Assembly (NCBI RefSeq): GCF_000245735.1
Contig: NZ_AHTH01000048.1
Span: 186,001 to 250,000 of the forward strand
Length of the DNA stretch: 64,000 bases
Direction of reading: 5' to 3'
DNA from: Alishewanella jeotgali KCTC 22429
Lineage (GTDB): Bacteria > Pseudomonadota > Gammaproteobacteria > Enterobacterales > Alteromonadaceae
Translations under genes and position numbers: made by a program
In this document: in pieces, positions 36,468-47,771 of the stretch
Position numbering within the stretch: the first letter of the stretch is position 1
Layout: each line of letters opens with the position of its first letter
Notes under the pieces: generated by a model
Seen by the model: the letters and a program-made list of their open reading frames with translations, nothing else
Told to the model about the DNA's origin: nothing
Database searches by the model: none

Positions 36468-37124
36468 ATGATGAGTGTGGAACAATCGATCATTGCTGAC
36501 AGTGAGATCCTGAAACAACTCAGCGGTTATATGAGCCCAATGATGGTGCAGTTAGGTTTGTCACTGCTAGCGGTACTGGCTTATATCATCGTCAGTCGCC
36601 GGCTGGTGCCACTGATCTATGCCTTGCTGGCCGGTGGCCGGATGCGGCCGGAGATGAATAAAAGAGCCATAGTGGTTTTCCATATCCTGCTCATGCTGTT
36701 GCTACTGGTAGTGCTAAGCATTATCTGGGGTGTGGATATCCGTGGTTTGCTGGTACTGGCCTCCTCAATTATCGCGGTAGCCGGTGTCGCCTTATTTGCG
36801 TCCTGGTCGCTGATCAGCAATGTCACTGCCTTCTTTATCCTGCTGGGGCAGAAGGACTTTGCCGAAGGCAGTAAGGTCAGGATCATTGATGGTAATAATG
36901 CACTGGAAGGCGATATTGCCGAGATCCATTTGTTTAACACCGTGCTGCGCACCAAAGAGCAGGAGCGGGTGATCTACCCGAATAACCTGATTGTATCGCG
37001 GCCGGTGGTGATTATCAGTGCGGCCCCGGCGCCGGTGCGTAAAAACATCGATGTATTGGCAAAGGCCGAACGTTGGCGTAAAAAAAATCTGCAAAGTCAG
37101 CCCGTTAATCGAATTAGCAAGTGA
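36468..37124 (+). CDS. Small MscS-family mechanosensitive channel protein
   Basis: A 218-residue inner-membrane protein with three predicted helices (about 25-45, 65-85, 88-120) and then the MscS beta domain (KDFAEGSKVRI, EGDIAEIHLFNTVLRTKEQERVIYPNN). The C-terminal alpha/beta domain of full MscS is shortened. Members of this compact type may or may not gate under tension. It is the last gene of the ycgL operon. Confidence 0.88.
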   Translation: MMSVEQSIIADSEILKQLSGYMSPMMVQLGLSLLAVLAYIIVSRRLVPLIYALLAGGRMRPEMNKRAIVVFHILLMLLLLVVLSIIWGVDIRGLLVLASSIIAVAGVALFASWSLISNVTAFFILLGQKDFAEGSKVRIIDGNNALEGDIAEIHLFNTVLRTKEQERVIYPNNLIVSRPVVIISAAPAPVRKNIDVLAKAERWRKKNLQSQPVNRISK

Positions 37125-37184
37125 CACTGGCAGACAAAGCCGGTAGATTTGTCGTTAATACTCTAATCAGCTCAGCACAGCCGG

Positions 37185-40100
37185 ATGCGCTTAAAACAGA
37201 TCAAACTGGCAGGTTTTAAATCCTTCGTTGACCCCACTACAGTGCCGTTTCCGCAAGCGATGACGGCCATAGTGGGGCCAAACGGCTGTGGCAAATCCAA
37301 TGTGATTGATGCGGTGCGCTGGGTGCTGGGCGAAAGCTCGGCGAAAAACCTGCGCGGTGATGCAATGACCGACGTGATTTTTAACGGCTCGGCGCAGCGC
37401 AAACCGGTGTCGCAGGCCTCCGTCGAGCTGGTATTTGAAAATACGCAGGGCCGGCTGGCCGGCAATCTGGCGGATCGCAGTGAAATTGCAATCAAGCGCG
37501 TCGTGACCCGTGATGCCCAGTCGTTGTACTTCTTAAATGGCAGCAAGTGCCGCCGCCGCGATATTACCGATATTTTCCTTGGCACCGGCCTGGGCCCCCG
37601 CAGCTATGCCATTATCGAACAGGGCATGATCTCGCGTCTGATCGAATCTAAACCGCAGGAGCTGAGGGTCTTTATTGAGGAGGCCGCCGGCATATCCCGC
37701 TATAAAGAGCGGCGGCGCGAAACCGAAAACCGCATTAAACATACCCGGGATAATCTGGATCGCCTGACCGACGTGCGCGAAGAGCTGGGTAAAAATATCG
37801 ACAAACTCAAGCGACAGGCGGCTACCGCACAGCGCTATAAAGAGCTGAAAGCGCAGGAGCGCACACTGCGTGCCCAGCTGACAACGATTAAATGGCTGGG
37901 TTTTAATGACACGCTAAACAAGCTGGAACAGCAGCTGCGCGAGCAGGAAACCGAGCTGCAGAAATATCAGGCGGCGCAGGCGGGCGATGAGCGGGTGCTG
38001 ACCGAATTACGTGAACAAGCCAATACTGCACGGCAACAGCAGGAGCAGTGTCAGCAGCAGTACTATCAGTTGGGTAACAGGATCAGTGCGCTGGAGCAGC
38101 AAATTGTTGGCCAGCGTCAGCAACAACAGTTACTTAGCCAGCAGATCCAGCAAAAGCAGCTGAGTCTGGCCGGTTTTCATGAGCAACAGCAGCAGGAGCA
38201 GCTGCAACGCGCCGAGCTTGAAGCGCAGTTGGAAGAGCTGATACCGGAACTGCTACTGTTGACTGAGCAGCAGGAAGAGTTACAGGCACAATTGCTGGAA
38301 GCGACGGAGCAGGCAGCCGAGACACAACTTAACTGGCAAGACTGGCAACAACAGCATTATCAGCGCCGCGAGCAACTGCAGCAGTGGCGGCTGCAGCTGC
38401 AACATTGGGCGCAGCAACAACATCAGTTGGCCGCACAGCAACATAAGTTAACTGAACAGCTGGCCCGGCTGGAGCCTGAGCAGGCAGAGCAAGAGCTGGC
38501 GCTGGCAGAAGCCCGGCACCAGGAGCTGGCAGAGCAAGTCGCCGCATTGCAGCTAGAGCAGGCTGAGCTTACTGCCGCCCTGGCGCAGCAGCAACAGCTG
38601 AGCGCGCAGGCAACCCAGCAGCGCCAACAGTGGCAAAACCAACAGCAAGTGTTGAGAATAGAGCATCAACGTCTTAGCCACAGTCAGCAACAAGCCAGCA
38701 GCAGCGGGCCTTTACTGGCAGAGCAGCTGCAAATTGCAGATGGCTGGGCGCTGGCTGTTACGCTGGCACTGGGCGCATTACAACAGGCTGAGCTGGCTGC
38801 TCATACGGCGGGCAAAGCGCTGTATGTGATCGCAACGGCTGGCGACAACGCGGCGCCGGCTAATACCCTGGCCAGCGTGGTGCGCTCAGGGGTATATCCG
38901 GATTATTTCCGGCAGATTTTATTGGCGGCGGATGAAGCGCAGGCGCTAACGATGCTGACACAGCTTAAGCCCGGACAATCGGTGATCTGTGCTAAGGGTA
39001 AATGGTTCGGCACTAACTGGGGCCAGCAAAGCCAGGCGTCGCTGACCGATAGCCGTTTGTTACGCCAGGAGCGGTTACAACAATTAGGGCAGGAGTTAGC
39101 TGTCGTTGAGCAGGAGCTCGCAGCAGCTGCGGCAGCAGAGCAACAACAGCTTGAATTGCAACAACAGGCACAGCAGCAACTTAGCCAGCTTAATGCAGCA
39201 CTCAGCAGCCAGCAACAAGCCCGGCAGCAACAGCATACGGTGGTGCAGTTAAAACAGCAGGCGCTGCAGCAATTAAGGCAACAGAGCACACAGCTGCAGC
39301 AGCAGTTAGCAGAATTACAGTTACAGCAACAGGCGCTGGCGGCAAGTGCAGAGCAAACCGAACTTAAGCTTGCAGAGGCGGAGCAAGAGTATCAGCAGGC
39401 GGTAACGCAGGAGCAGCAGTTACAGCAGCGCCAGCAACAGGCCAGGGCGCAGGAAGAGACGTTGCGCCAGCAATTGCAACAACAGCAAGGTCAGCACAGC
39501 CAGCTGCAAATGCAGCAACGGCTCTGTCAGCAGCAATTGCAAAGTGTCGAACTGAGTTTAAGCCGCGCGGCTTTGCAACAACAGCAATGGCTGGAGCAAC
39601 TGGCCGAATTGCAGCTACAGCTGGACGAACAACAGGATCCGGCACTGCAACTGCAAGAGGAGTTACAGGAAAGCTTGCTGCAGCGCAGTGACGCCGAACA
39701 GGCGCTAACCAATGCTAATCAGCAGTTGGCTGCCATCCAGCAACAGATCCGTGAGCTGGAGCAGGGACAAAGCGGCATTACCCAGCGTTTAAGCAGCCAG
39801 CAAAAAGCGCTGGAAAATCTGCGGCTGGATGCGGAAGGCTACCGGATCCGCGCCAATAATATGCTGGAATTGTTGCGTGAGCAGCAGGTGAATATGAAAG
39901 AGGTGCTGGCTGAATTGCCGGCCGATGCCGATGAAGCACAGTGGCAGCAACAGCTTGATAAAACCGTGGAGGCAGTTAGCCGGCTTGGCGCCATTAACCT
40001 GGCAGCGATTGAAGAGTATGAGCAACAGGCCGAGCGCAAAGCCTATCTGGATGCCCAGCATCAGGATCTGACTTCGGCGCTGGACACGCTGGAAACCGCG

Positions 40101-40598
40101 ATCCGTAAGATCGATCGCGAAACCCGGCAACGCTTTAAAGAGACCTTTGATCAGGTGAATGACGGCTTAAAACAGCTGTTTCCAAAGGTGTTTGGTGGCG
40201 GCAGTGCCTATCTGGATCTGACCGATGATGACCTGCTAGAAACCGGGGTCAGTATTATGGCCAGACCACCGGGTAAAAAAAACAGTACAATTCATTTATT
40301 ATCGGGTGGTGAAAAAGCCTTAACCGCTTTATCATTAGTGTTTTCAATATTTAGACTTAACCCGGCACCGTTTTGTATGCTGGATGAGGTTGACGCTCCG
40401 CTGGATGATGCCAACGTAGGGCGCTTCTGTAATCTGGTGCGGGAAATGTCGGATACCGTACAATTTATTTATATCAGCCACAATAAAATTGCCATGGAAA
40501 TGGCCGCGCAATTGATGGGGGTGACGATGCAGGAACCCGGTGTGTCCCGCGTGGTCGCAGTAGATGTGGATGATGCTGTCAAACTGGCAGTAGCCTAA
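37185..40598 (+). CDS. smc: Chromosome segregation protein SMC
   Basis: Structural-maintenance-of-chromosomes ATPase of 1137 residues that with ScpA/ScpB organises and segregates DNA. Walker A is GPNGCGKSN (31-39). Two long coiled coils (about 170-500 and 620-970) flank a hinge-like globular part (about 505-620). The C-terminal head has LSGGEKALTALSLVF and CMLDEVDAPLDDANV. The coils are exceptionally rich in Gln. Gammaproteobacteria with SMC usually lack MukB, which places this organism outside the Enterobacterales and Vibrionales line. zipA and ligA follow on the same strand. Confidence 0.95.
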   Translation: MRLKQIKLAGFKSFVDPTTVPFPQAMTAIVGPNGCGKSNVIDAVRWVLGESSAKNLRGDAMTDVIFNGSAQRKPVSQASVELVFENTQGRLAGNLADRSEIAIKRVVTRDAQSLYFLNGSKCRRRDITDIFLGTGLGPRSYAIIEQGMISRLIESKPQELRVFIEEAAGISRYKERRRETENRIKHTRDNLDRLTDVREELGKNIDKLKRQAATAQRYKELKAQERTLRAQLTTIKWLGFNDTLNKLEQQLREQETELQKYQAAQAGDERVLTELREQANTARQQQEQCQQQYYQLGNRISALEQQIVGQRQQQQLLSQQIQQKQLSLAGFHEQQQQEQLQRAELEAQLEELIPELLLLTEQQEELQAQLLEATEQAAETQLNWQDWQQQHYQRREQLQQWRLQLQHWAQQQHQLAAQQHKLTEQLARLEPEQAEQELALAEARHQELAEQVAALQLEQAELTAALAQQQQLSAQATQQRQQWQNQQQVLRIEHQRLSHSQQQASSSGPLLAEQLQIADGWALAVTLALGALQQAELAAHTAGKALYVIATAGDNAAPANTLASVVRSGVYPDYFRQILLAADEAQALTMLTQLKPGQSVICAKGKWFGTNWGQQSQASLTDSRLLRQERLQQLGQELAVVEQELAAAAAAEQQQLELQQQAQQQLSQLNAALSSQQQARQQQHTVVQLKQQALQQLRQQSTQLQQQLAELQLQQQALAASAEQTELKLAEAEQEYQQAVTQEQQLQQRQQQARAQEETLRQQLQQQQGQHSQLQMQQRLCQQQLQSVELSLSRAALQQQQWLEQLAELQLQLDEQQDPALQLQEELQESLLQRSDAEQALTNANQQLAAIQQQIRELEQGQSGITQRLSSQQKALENLRLDAEGYRIRANNMLELLREQQVNMKEVLAELPADADEAQWQQQLDKTVEAVSRLGAINLAAIEEYEQQAERKAYLDAQHQDLTSALDTLETAIRKIDRETRQRFKETFDQVNDGLKQLFPKVFGGGSAYLDLTDDDLLETGVSIMARPPGKKNSTIHLLSGGEKALTALSLVFSIFRLNPAPFCMLDEVDAPLDDANVGRFCNLVREMSDTVQFIYISHNKIAMEMAAQLMGVTMQEPGVSRVVAVDVDDAVKLAVA

Positions 40599-40618
40599 AA
40601 GAGCAAAAGGTATAACAA

Positions 40619-41506
40619 ATGGCTAGCGAGTTGCGTTTGGTATTAATTATTATCGGGGCCCTGGTGTTGGGCGGCTTGTTTTTGCATGGTCTGTGGACGG
40701 TGCGAAAAAACAGTAACAAGGTACAGCATCGCTATCATCCGGAGCAGGACAGCAAAGACGAGCGTCCGGGTGAAGGTTTTGACGAATACGGTATTGGTCA
40801 GGTTAGGGTGGTAAAGGGCGCCGGCAAAGGCAGTGCCGAGCAGCGCACCAAGCTGCACCCAAGCCGTACTGCAACCAAACCCACCAGCCGGCCAATTGAT
40901 GTTAAGCGTCCGGCTGAGCAAACCGACTTATTTGCTGAGCCGAAAGAGCCGGTGTTTAATTTCTCGGCCTTAGATGAGCCGAGTATTCCGGAGCAGGATG
41001 AACTGCTGCCGGAAGATACCGATTACGGTTACGATGAGATGGCGGCCGACGAGCCGGCAGACGACGCCGCTGCTGCCCCCTCAGAAGTGCTGATCCTCTA
41101 TGTACTACTGCCTGAACAGAAGGAAATCCGCGGTCAGGAGTTGTTATCGGTGTTAACCATGCTGGGCTTTAAATACGGCGATATGGACATCTTCCACCGA
41201 CATCAGGACAGTGCCGGTACCGGTGAGGTGCTGTTTAGTCTGGCCAATATGTTTAATCCCGGCACCTTTGATATTGAGCGCATGGACGAGCTAAGCACCC
41301 GTGGTCTGAGCCTGTTTATGACACTACCCGGACCGGGTGAACCGCTGCAAAACTTTAACCTGATGAATAACGCTGCGAAAAAGCTGGCGGAAGAGTTCGG
41401 TGGTCAGGTGTTAGACGGTCAGCGCAGTGTGCTGACGGTGCAAACCGTGCGGCATTATGTCGAGCGGATCCGCGAGTTTCAGCGGCAACAACTGATCCGC
41501 GGTTGA
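40619..41506 (+). CDS. zipA: Cell division protein ZipA
   Basis: Inner-membrane protein that tethers FtsZ to the membrane. The 295 residues show the N-out single helix (about 4-25), a charged and then Pro/Glu/Asp-rich linker (30-150), and the C-terminal FtsZ-binding domain (about 155-290). The domain contains GFKYGDMDIFHRHQDSAGTG and MTLPGPGEPL. It follows smc by 20 bp and precedes ligA, as in E. coli for zipA-ligA. A terminator follows the gene. Confidence 0.95.
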   Translation: MASELRLVLIIIGALVLGGLFLHGLWTVRKNSNKVQHRYHPEQDSKDERPGEGFDEYGIGQVRVVKGAGKGSAEQRTKLHPSRTATKPTSRPIDVKRPAEQTDLFAEPKEPVFNFSALDEPSIPEQDELLPEDTDYGYDEMAADEPADDAAAAPSEVLILYVLLPEQKEIRGQELLSVLTMLGFKYGDMDIFHRHQDSAGTGEVLFSLANMFNPGTFDIERMDELSTRGLSLFMTLPGPGEPLQNFNLMNNAAKKLAEEFGGQVLDGQRSVLTVQTVRHYVERIREFQRQQLIRG

Positions 41507-41520
41507 TTGCCAGGCTTTAA

Positions 41521-43680
<2,160 letters not shown>

Positions 43681-43684
<4 letters not shown>

Positions 43685-44148
43685 AAGACTGGCCTCTGCT
43701 GGATAAATACGGTCTGACGCCGATACCACAACGCTTTTACTGGTTGCTGGCGCTGCTGCTGCGCCCTTATTTAAGCTGGGTACTAGTCCTGACCTTGCCG
43801 CCGCAGCAAAAGGATTTACTGAAACTGTTCTATCCACAACAGCAGGACTTTTTGATCGCCTGTGTCATTGCCTTGCCGGTACTGTTGGTCGTGGCGGCAT
43901 TAAGTCAACGTAGCGATAAACGCAGCGCCGCCTGGCGCGCCATCTGGCGTGCTAGCCGCTGGTTACTCTTATTTAGCTGCGCGGCCGATTTGGCTTACAG
44001 CCTATATGATCTGCCCGCCGATGTGATTCTGGATGCGCCCTGGCGTTTGGTTTCGGTGATTGGTTTGGGGTTGGGGGTATTCTGGTTAATCCGCTCGAAA
44101 ACCTTGCCGCGGATCTTTAGCGAGTGGCCGGAGCCGGTAGAGAAGTAA
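43681..44148 (+). CDS. DUF2919 (YfeZ-like) membrane protein
   Basis: A 155-residue inner-membrane protein with about four hydrophobic segments. The N-terminal PLLDKYGLTPIPQRFYWLLALLLRPYLSWV is typical of DUF2919 (E. coli YfeZ). A basic loop (SQRSDKRSAAWRAIWRASR) lies in the middle. Function is unknown. The start overlaps the 29-codon frame by four bases. It is the last gene before a more AT-rich accessory patch. Confidence 0.8.
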
Positions 44149-44236
44149 CACCCGCCTTCAATACTTTTGATCTTGCTCTTAATGTCACACTTCGTTTACA
44201 TTGGCGCCTTGTTGGAAGTTTGCAAGGGATTGTGAT

Positions 44237-44956
44237 ATGCGGTTGCTATTTTGGGTGTTACTGGCTTATGCCTTGTATTTTCTGGTGCTTGTAGCATTTG
44301 ATCTTGTGACGACGCCGCTGACTTTTATGCTTTGGTTGTGGGTGGGGCTTGGATTAATCCCCGTTACTGTTATTGTCAGCTTTCTTAAGTACAACCTGCT
44401 GCAGGCACTAGGCTATTTAATATTAGGGCCACTGCTATTATTTACCTTTGTACGCACCATCCCGGGTTATGAGTTCTCCGGCTCTCAAGAGCCTTCAAAT
44501 TTGCCTTCTATCAAGCCGGGCGACATAGTTGTGGCAAAGATAACTAACATTGCGCCATCAAGAGGTGAAATGATTACTTTTAAGACGCGGCAACCTGCTC
44601 AGTATGAATATACGCGTAAACGTGTGCATGGCATACCAGGTGATAGTATCTTGGTGTGTGACGGCGTAACCTATGTCAATAATTTCCATTTCTCAGTGGA
44701 AAATAATTGGCAGCCAGTTGCATTTGATCCTGCTAAAAAATGTAACAGCCAGCGCAGTCGTTATTTTCTTGATGAAAATGAGTTCTTTGTATTGGGTGAT
44801 AATCAGCAAAACAGCTTTGATTCCCGAAACTTCGGCCCAATCCAACGACAGCAGATAAGACATACTGCGTTATATGCTATTCATGCGGATAGTCCTTTTT
44901 GGGGATCGCCACATGTAACTTTTTTAAAGGATAGCTTTGTTATACCTGAGCGTTAA
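44237..44956 (+). CDS. S26-family signal peptidase-like membrane protein
   Basis: A 239-residue protein with three hydrophobic segments (about 3-24, 28-50, 55-75) and a periplasmic S26 catalytic domain. Box B reads SNLPSIKPGD with the probable nucleophile Ser87. Box D is KRVHGIPGD with Lys128. Box E is LGDNQQNSFDSRNFGPI. The catalytic dyad is therefore present. The extra N-terminal helices and short length suggest a dedicated or accessory peptidase, not the housekeeping LepB. The gene is more AT-rich than its neighbours and lies beside a Fic remnant, suggesting acquisition. The ATG at 44237 is chosen over 44201 because AAGG precedes it. Confidence 0.8.
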   Translation: MRLLFWVLLAYALYFLVLVAFDLVTTPLTFMLWLWVGLGLIPVTVIVSFLKYNLLQALGYLILGPLLLFTFVRTIPGYEFSGSQEPSNLPSIKPGDIVVAKITNIAPSRGEMITFKTRQPAQYEYTRKRVHGIPGDSILVCDGVTYVNNFHFSVENNWQPVAFDPAKKCNSQRSRYFLDENEFFVLGDNQQNSFDSRNFGPIQRQQIRHTALYAIHADSPFWGSPHVTFLKDSFVIPER

Positions 44957-44975
44957 ACGAGCGAACGTCAATGTT

Positions 44976-45365
44976 GTAAAAGCAGAGGGACAGTTACCGG
45001 TTGAGAGCATGGTTTATGCACACCAGAGTGCCTATGATGCTGCACTGAATTTAAGCACGAAACAAACAGACTCCTCACCTTTTATCGAGTTTATGCTGGA
45101 TGTCATTTTAGAAACGCTTATTAGTGCAACAACGACCAGTACCCCGCAAGTTACCCCGCAAGTCAAAGCCTTGCTTGATGTACTGACCAGTGCAAATCAG
45201 CCGTTGAGCAGTGGGGAATTACAAAGACAGCTTGGGTTAAAAGATCGGGAATCTTTTCGTCTAAGTTATCTGCAGCCAGCACTCGCTGCGGGGGTAATTG
45301 AGATGACATTACCAGATAAACCGAACAGTCGGTTCCAGGCTTATCAACTTTCAACAAAAGCCTAA
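44976..45365 (+). pseudogene. C-terminal remnant of a Fic-family protein
   Basis: The frame ending at 45365 encodes LPVESMVYAHQSAYDAALN and SPFIEFMLDVILETL. VTPQVTPQVKALLDVL and a winged-helix part (SSGELQRQLGLKDRESFRLSYLQPAL, then PDKPNSRFQAYQL) follow. This is the usual C-terminal end of large Fic/DOC proteins. The catalytic Fic core (HPFxxGNGR) is absent. The open frame extends back to 44937, overlapping the S26 gene, but the upstream codons do not look homologous. The break is near 44985. It is likely non-functional as an AMP-transferase; a stand-alone DNA-binding role is possible but unsupported. Confidence 0.7.
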
Positions 45366-45524
45366 GAATCTTTACCATAGTCCCTCAGAACTAACACCTC
45401 AATACGGCAAGATTCTCCCCGCAGTAATAATACTGATTGTAATGTGATTGATTTTAAAACAGTACTGGGACGCGGAAATGAAACGTCACTCTTATTTACC
45501 CATGCTTTGCATCATATAATCTAC

Positions 45525-47156
45525 TCAGCCGTTCATTTGTAACGGCTGTTGCTTGCTTTTTAGCTGTTCATAACGACGTTGCTGCTCAGGTTTAAGGGTG
45601 GCGCCGGCGACAACCAGCTCACATTGTTGCAGCAAACGATAACGTAGATCTGGCGCGCACAGAGGTCTTGGGCTGGTTAGCAGGGTTTGCAGTAAGTTTA
45701 GTGCAATACCGGCATTTTTTGGCATCACCTTGTGTGCCAGAGTGAAGGCTTCAAACGCCTGCTCCCAATGTCCGCGTTGATAAAGCTGTACAGCACTGTT
45801 GTTAAGCTCGCGCGGGCCTTGTTGCATTTGCCGGCGTTCAGTGACTTCCTGTTGCAAATAGGCGCCCAGCAGCGGATCGGGTTGTTGCTGTTTACAGTGC
45901 TGGCTGATTTGGCTAAACAGTTGTTCGGCCGCGTCGGTAAGCCCCACCTCATGCAGCGCCTTGGCCTTATCCAGGGCGTCTTCCAGCGAGGTGATCGGCT
46001 GATCGGTTTTCAGATCGCGTAGCAGCGCCTTGGCTTTATCTTTGTGATCTTGCAGGTAAAGTAAGCGTGCCTGGAGTACCTGCTGTTGTTCTGAAAGAGC
46101 CTGTTTTGAAAACTGCTTCTGTAAGGTTTGTAAGCTCTGATTCGCTTGACGATTCAACCGGCTGTGCTGTTCTTCGCTCTCACTGGCTAGCGCAAAGTCG
46201 ATACTTGCCCGGGCAAGATTTAGATATAAGTCGGGTTGTTCGAAAACAGAGTATCGCGCATATTTGACCATATCTTTCGCAGCACGGTACTGCGTCTCAT
46301 AATCATGGTTTAAACGAGATAGCTGCAATAATTTCTGCTGACGAAAAAGATTACGCGGTGCTAAGTCTGCAGCGTCGATAAGATGTTGTTGCGCCCTCTG
46401 GTAGCGCTGCTGTTTAAATTCGAGCTCTGATAATAAATCCAGAGCGAATAGTCTGCTCTCGGTGCGCAGCAAAAGAGATTCTAATTCTTGTAAGGCGAGC
46501 TCTTCGCGTCCTTGTTGCACATAGCAACGAACTAATCCCATTTTCGCCCAGCTAAAGGGTTGAATATTTAGCATGGCCAAAAAAAAGTGCTCAGCTTCAG
46601 CAAACTGATGTTGAGTCAGCAAAATATCGCCTTTTAGCTTCAACATTAACGGAAACCATTTCCGCTGGCCTGCATCTGCTAACTGCTCATCAATAAGTTG
46701 AACCGCAGTATCGTATTGTTGTGTGTCGATTAACTGATACAGCGGGCGGAGTTGATGCTTTCGTTTAAGAACTCTCTCAATTCTTAGTTGGAGATCTTTG
46801 ATAACAAAAGGTTTTGCAAGAAATTCATCCGGTTGTAGTTCTATAACACTGTGCACCAGAGTCGGGTCAGTTTCGGCACTAATAAAAATGATTCCGGTGC
46901 TTAGCTTGTGTAATCCGGCTAACTTTAATTCCTCAAATAATTGGAAACCGTCTTTTTTGCCATCAGCCTGATTATAAGAACAAATAATTAGGTCAAACTT
47001 GTTTTCCCGGCACAGATTGAGAGCAATTTGGGGCTTGTCAGCAATAATAGTGTTTTGGTACCCCAACTGTTCGAGAGAGTAGCGCAAGTAACTTTGTGAT
47101 AAAGGTTGCTCATCAATAATCAGGATGCGTTCGTCCCGCTTGGGTACATTTTCCAT
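45525..47156 (-). CDS. Response-regulator-like protein with TPR region
   Basis: A 543-residue cytoplasmic protein: receiver domain (about 9-130), then TPR-like helical repeats through the C-terminus and no DNA-binding domain. The acidic pair D15/E16 and the conserved K115 (LAKPF) are present. At the phosphoacceptor position the strand reads DLIICSY, with Ser60 where Asp is expected. The architecture recalls the VieB-like TPR response regulators. Lacking the Asp, it may work without phosphorylation or as a decoy. It is monocistronic; element D and the tRNA array lie upstream. Confidence 0.85.
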   Translation of the reverse strand: MENVPKRDERILIIDEQPLSQSYLRYSLEQLGYQNTIIADKPQIALNLCRENKFDLIICSYNQADGKKDGFQLFEELKLAGLHKLSTGIIFISAETDPTLVHSVIELQPDEFLAKPFVIKDLQLRIERVLKRKHQLRPLYQLIDTQQYDTAVQLIDEQLADAGQRKWFPLMLKLKGDILLTQHQFAEAEHFFLAMLNIQPFSWAKMGLVRCYVQQGREELALQELESLLLRTESRLFALDLLSELEFKQQRYQRAQQHLIDAADLAPRNLFRQQKLLQLSRLNHDYETQYRAAKDMVKYARYSVFEQPDLYLNLARASIDFALASESEEQHSRLNRQANQSLQTLQKQFSKQALSEQQQVLQARLLYLQDHKDKAKALLRDLKTDQPITSLEDALDKAKALHEVGLTDAAEQLFSQISQHCKQQQPDPLLGAYLQQEVTERRQMQQGPRELNNSAVQLYQRGHWEQAFEAFTLAHKVMPKNAGIALNLLQTLLTSPRPLCAPDLRYRLLQQCELVVAGATLKPEQQRRYEQLKSKQQPLQMNG

Positions 47157-47336
47157 TACAGGCTGGATCCGAGAACTTCGTCTAAAGCTACTATAGCAAC
47201 TTTTTGCCTTGAGTTAACCGGGCAGGATCAATAAATAGGCGATTGCGCACTAAATCTGTACTCTGTATTTACCACTTTGTTCAAGATCTTGCGGCCAGAA
47301 GGATATTTTCCGTGATGCCTCACCGATATTGGTCAA

Positions 47337-47448
47337 GCCCTTAGCTGCGGTAGATTTTTCGTAACAGCAGCAGGGATGCTGCGGAGGCTGAAAGGGCACA
47401 GGGATGATCCTTGAAGCCGGTGGAGAAAATTGCTACCCAGCTAAGGGC
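47337..47448 (+). repeat. Structured element D, possible relative of the A/B/C repeats
   Basis: GCCCTTAGCTG (47337-47347) and CAGCTAAGGGC (47438-47448) pair perfectly over 11 bp and continue imperfectly through GGTAG/CTACC and ATTTTTC/GAGAAAAT. Inside is the hairpin GCAGCAGGGATGCTGC (47367-47382), then GGAGGCTGAAAGGGCACAGG and GATGATCCTTGAAGCC. The order (hairpin with GGGATG loop, GGAG-C-T, ACAGGGATG, closing GCCGGTG) parallels copies A and B. Sequence identity outside these motifs is low. The strand is given by analogy. Confidence 0.5.
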
Positions 47449-47481
47449 GCAGCACTGATCTGTGCGCTAAGTATCGGAACT

Positions 47482-47565
47482 TGGTGGATTGTACTGGGTT
47501 CGAACCAGTGGCAACCGTGTTTTTGTAAAAAGCGGGTGGTGCTCTCCCGGTTGGGATAACAATCT
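47482..47565 (-). pseudogene. Degenerate tRNA-Val copy 1 (near full length)
   Basis: On the minus strand the copy keeps the 3' part through GGTTCGAACCCAGTACAATCCACCA-like sequence (T arm, acceptor and CCA). At the 5' side it keeps AGATTGTTATCCC. Its anticodon region is replaced by TTTTTACAAAAA flanked by CCG and CGG. The first base changes the acceptor pair. It cannot fold as a normal tRNA. Confidence 0.75.
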
Positions 47566-47589
47566 ATTGGAACTTTTGCTTAAGAGTTT

Positions 47590-47655
47590 TGGTGGATTGT
47601 ACTGGGTTCGAACCAGTGACAACCGTCTCTTCGTAAAGAGAGGGCGGTGCTATCA
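47590..47655 (-). pseudogene. Degenerate tRNA-Val copy 2 (5' truncated)
   Basis: Keeps the 3' half with T arm, acceptor 3' strand and CCA, but lacks the 5' acceptor strand and most of the D arm. The anticodon stem-loop is replaced by TCTCTT-TACG-AAGAGA between CCG and CGG, a stable-looking hairpin. Confidence 0.75.
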
Positions 47656-47670
47656 ACGACTTTAAAAATT

Positions 47671-47746
47671 TGGTGGATTGTACTGGGTTCGAACCAGTGA
47701 CCCCCGCCTTGTAAGGGCGGTGCTCTCCCAGCTGAGCTAACAATCC
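47671..47746 (-). tRNA. tRNA-Val (anticodon TAC), copy 1
   Basis: A 76 nt gene with encoded CCA. The acceptor is GGATTGT/ACAATCC, the D stem GCTC/GAGC, the anticodon stem CCGCC/GGCGG with loop CTTACAA, and the T arm is closed around TTCGAAC. The anticodon TAC reads valine GUN codons. All three intact copies are identical. The neighbouring gltX reproduces the valUXY-gltX linkage of E. coli. Confidence 0.97.
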
Positions 47747-47771
47747 ATGGGAGTATCGTAAATCGGGGCTT

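Noticed and set aside
38903-39289. Cysteine-rich frame opposite smc
   Set aside because: Cys and Ser runs are the antisense of CAG/CAA glutamine codons in smc.
44937-45365. Intact gene for a 142-residue protein
   Set aside because: The recognisable part is only the C-terminal end of a Fic protein and the first codons overlap the S26 gene, so it is listed as a remnant.
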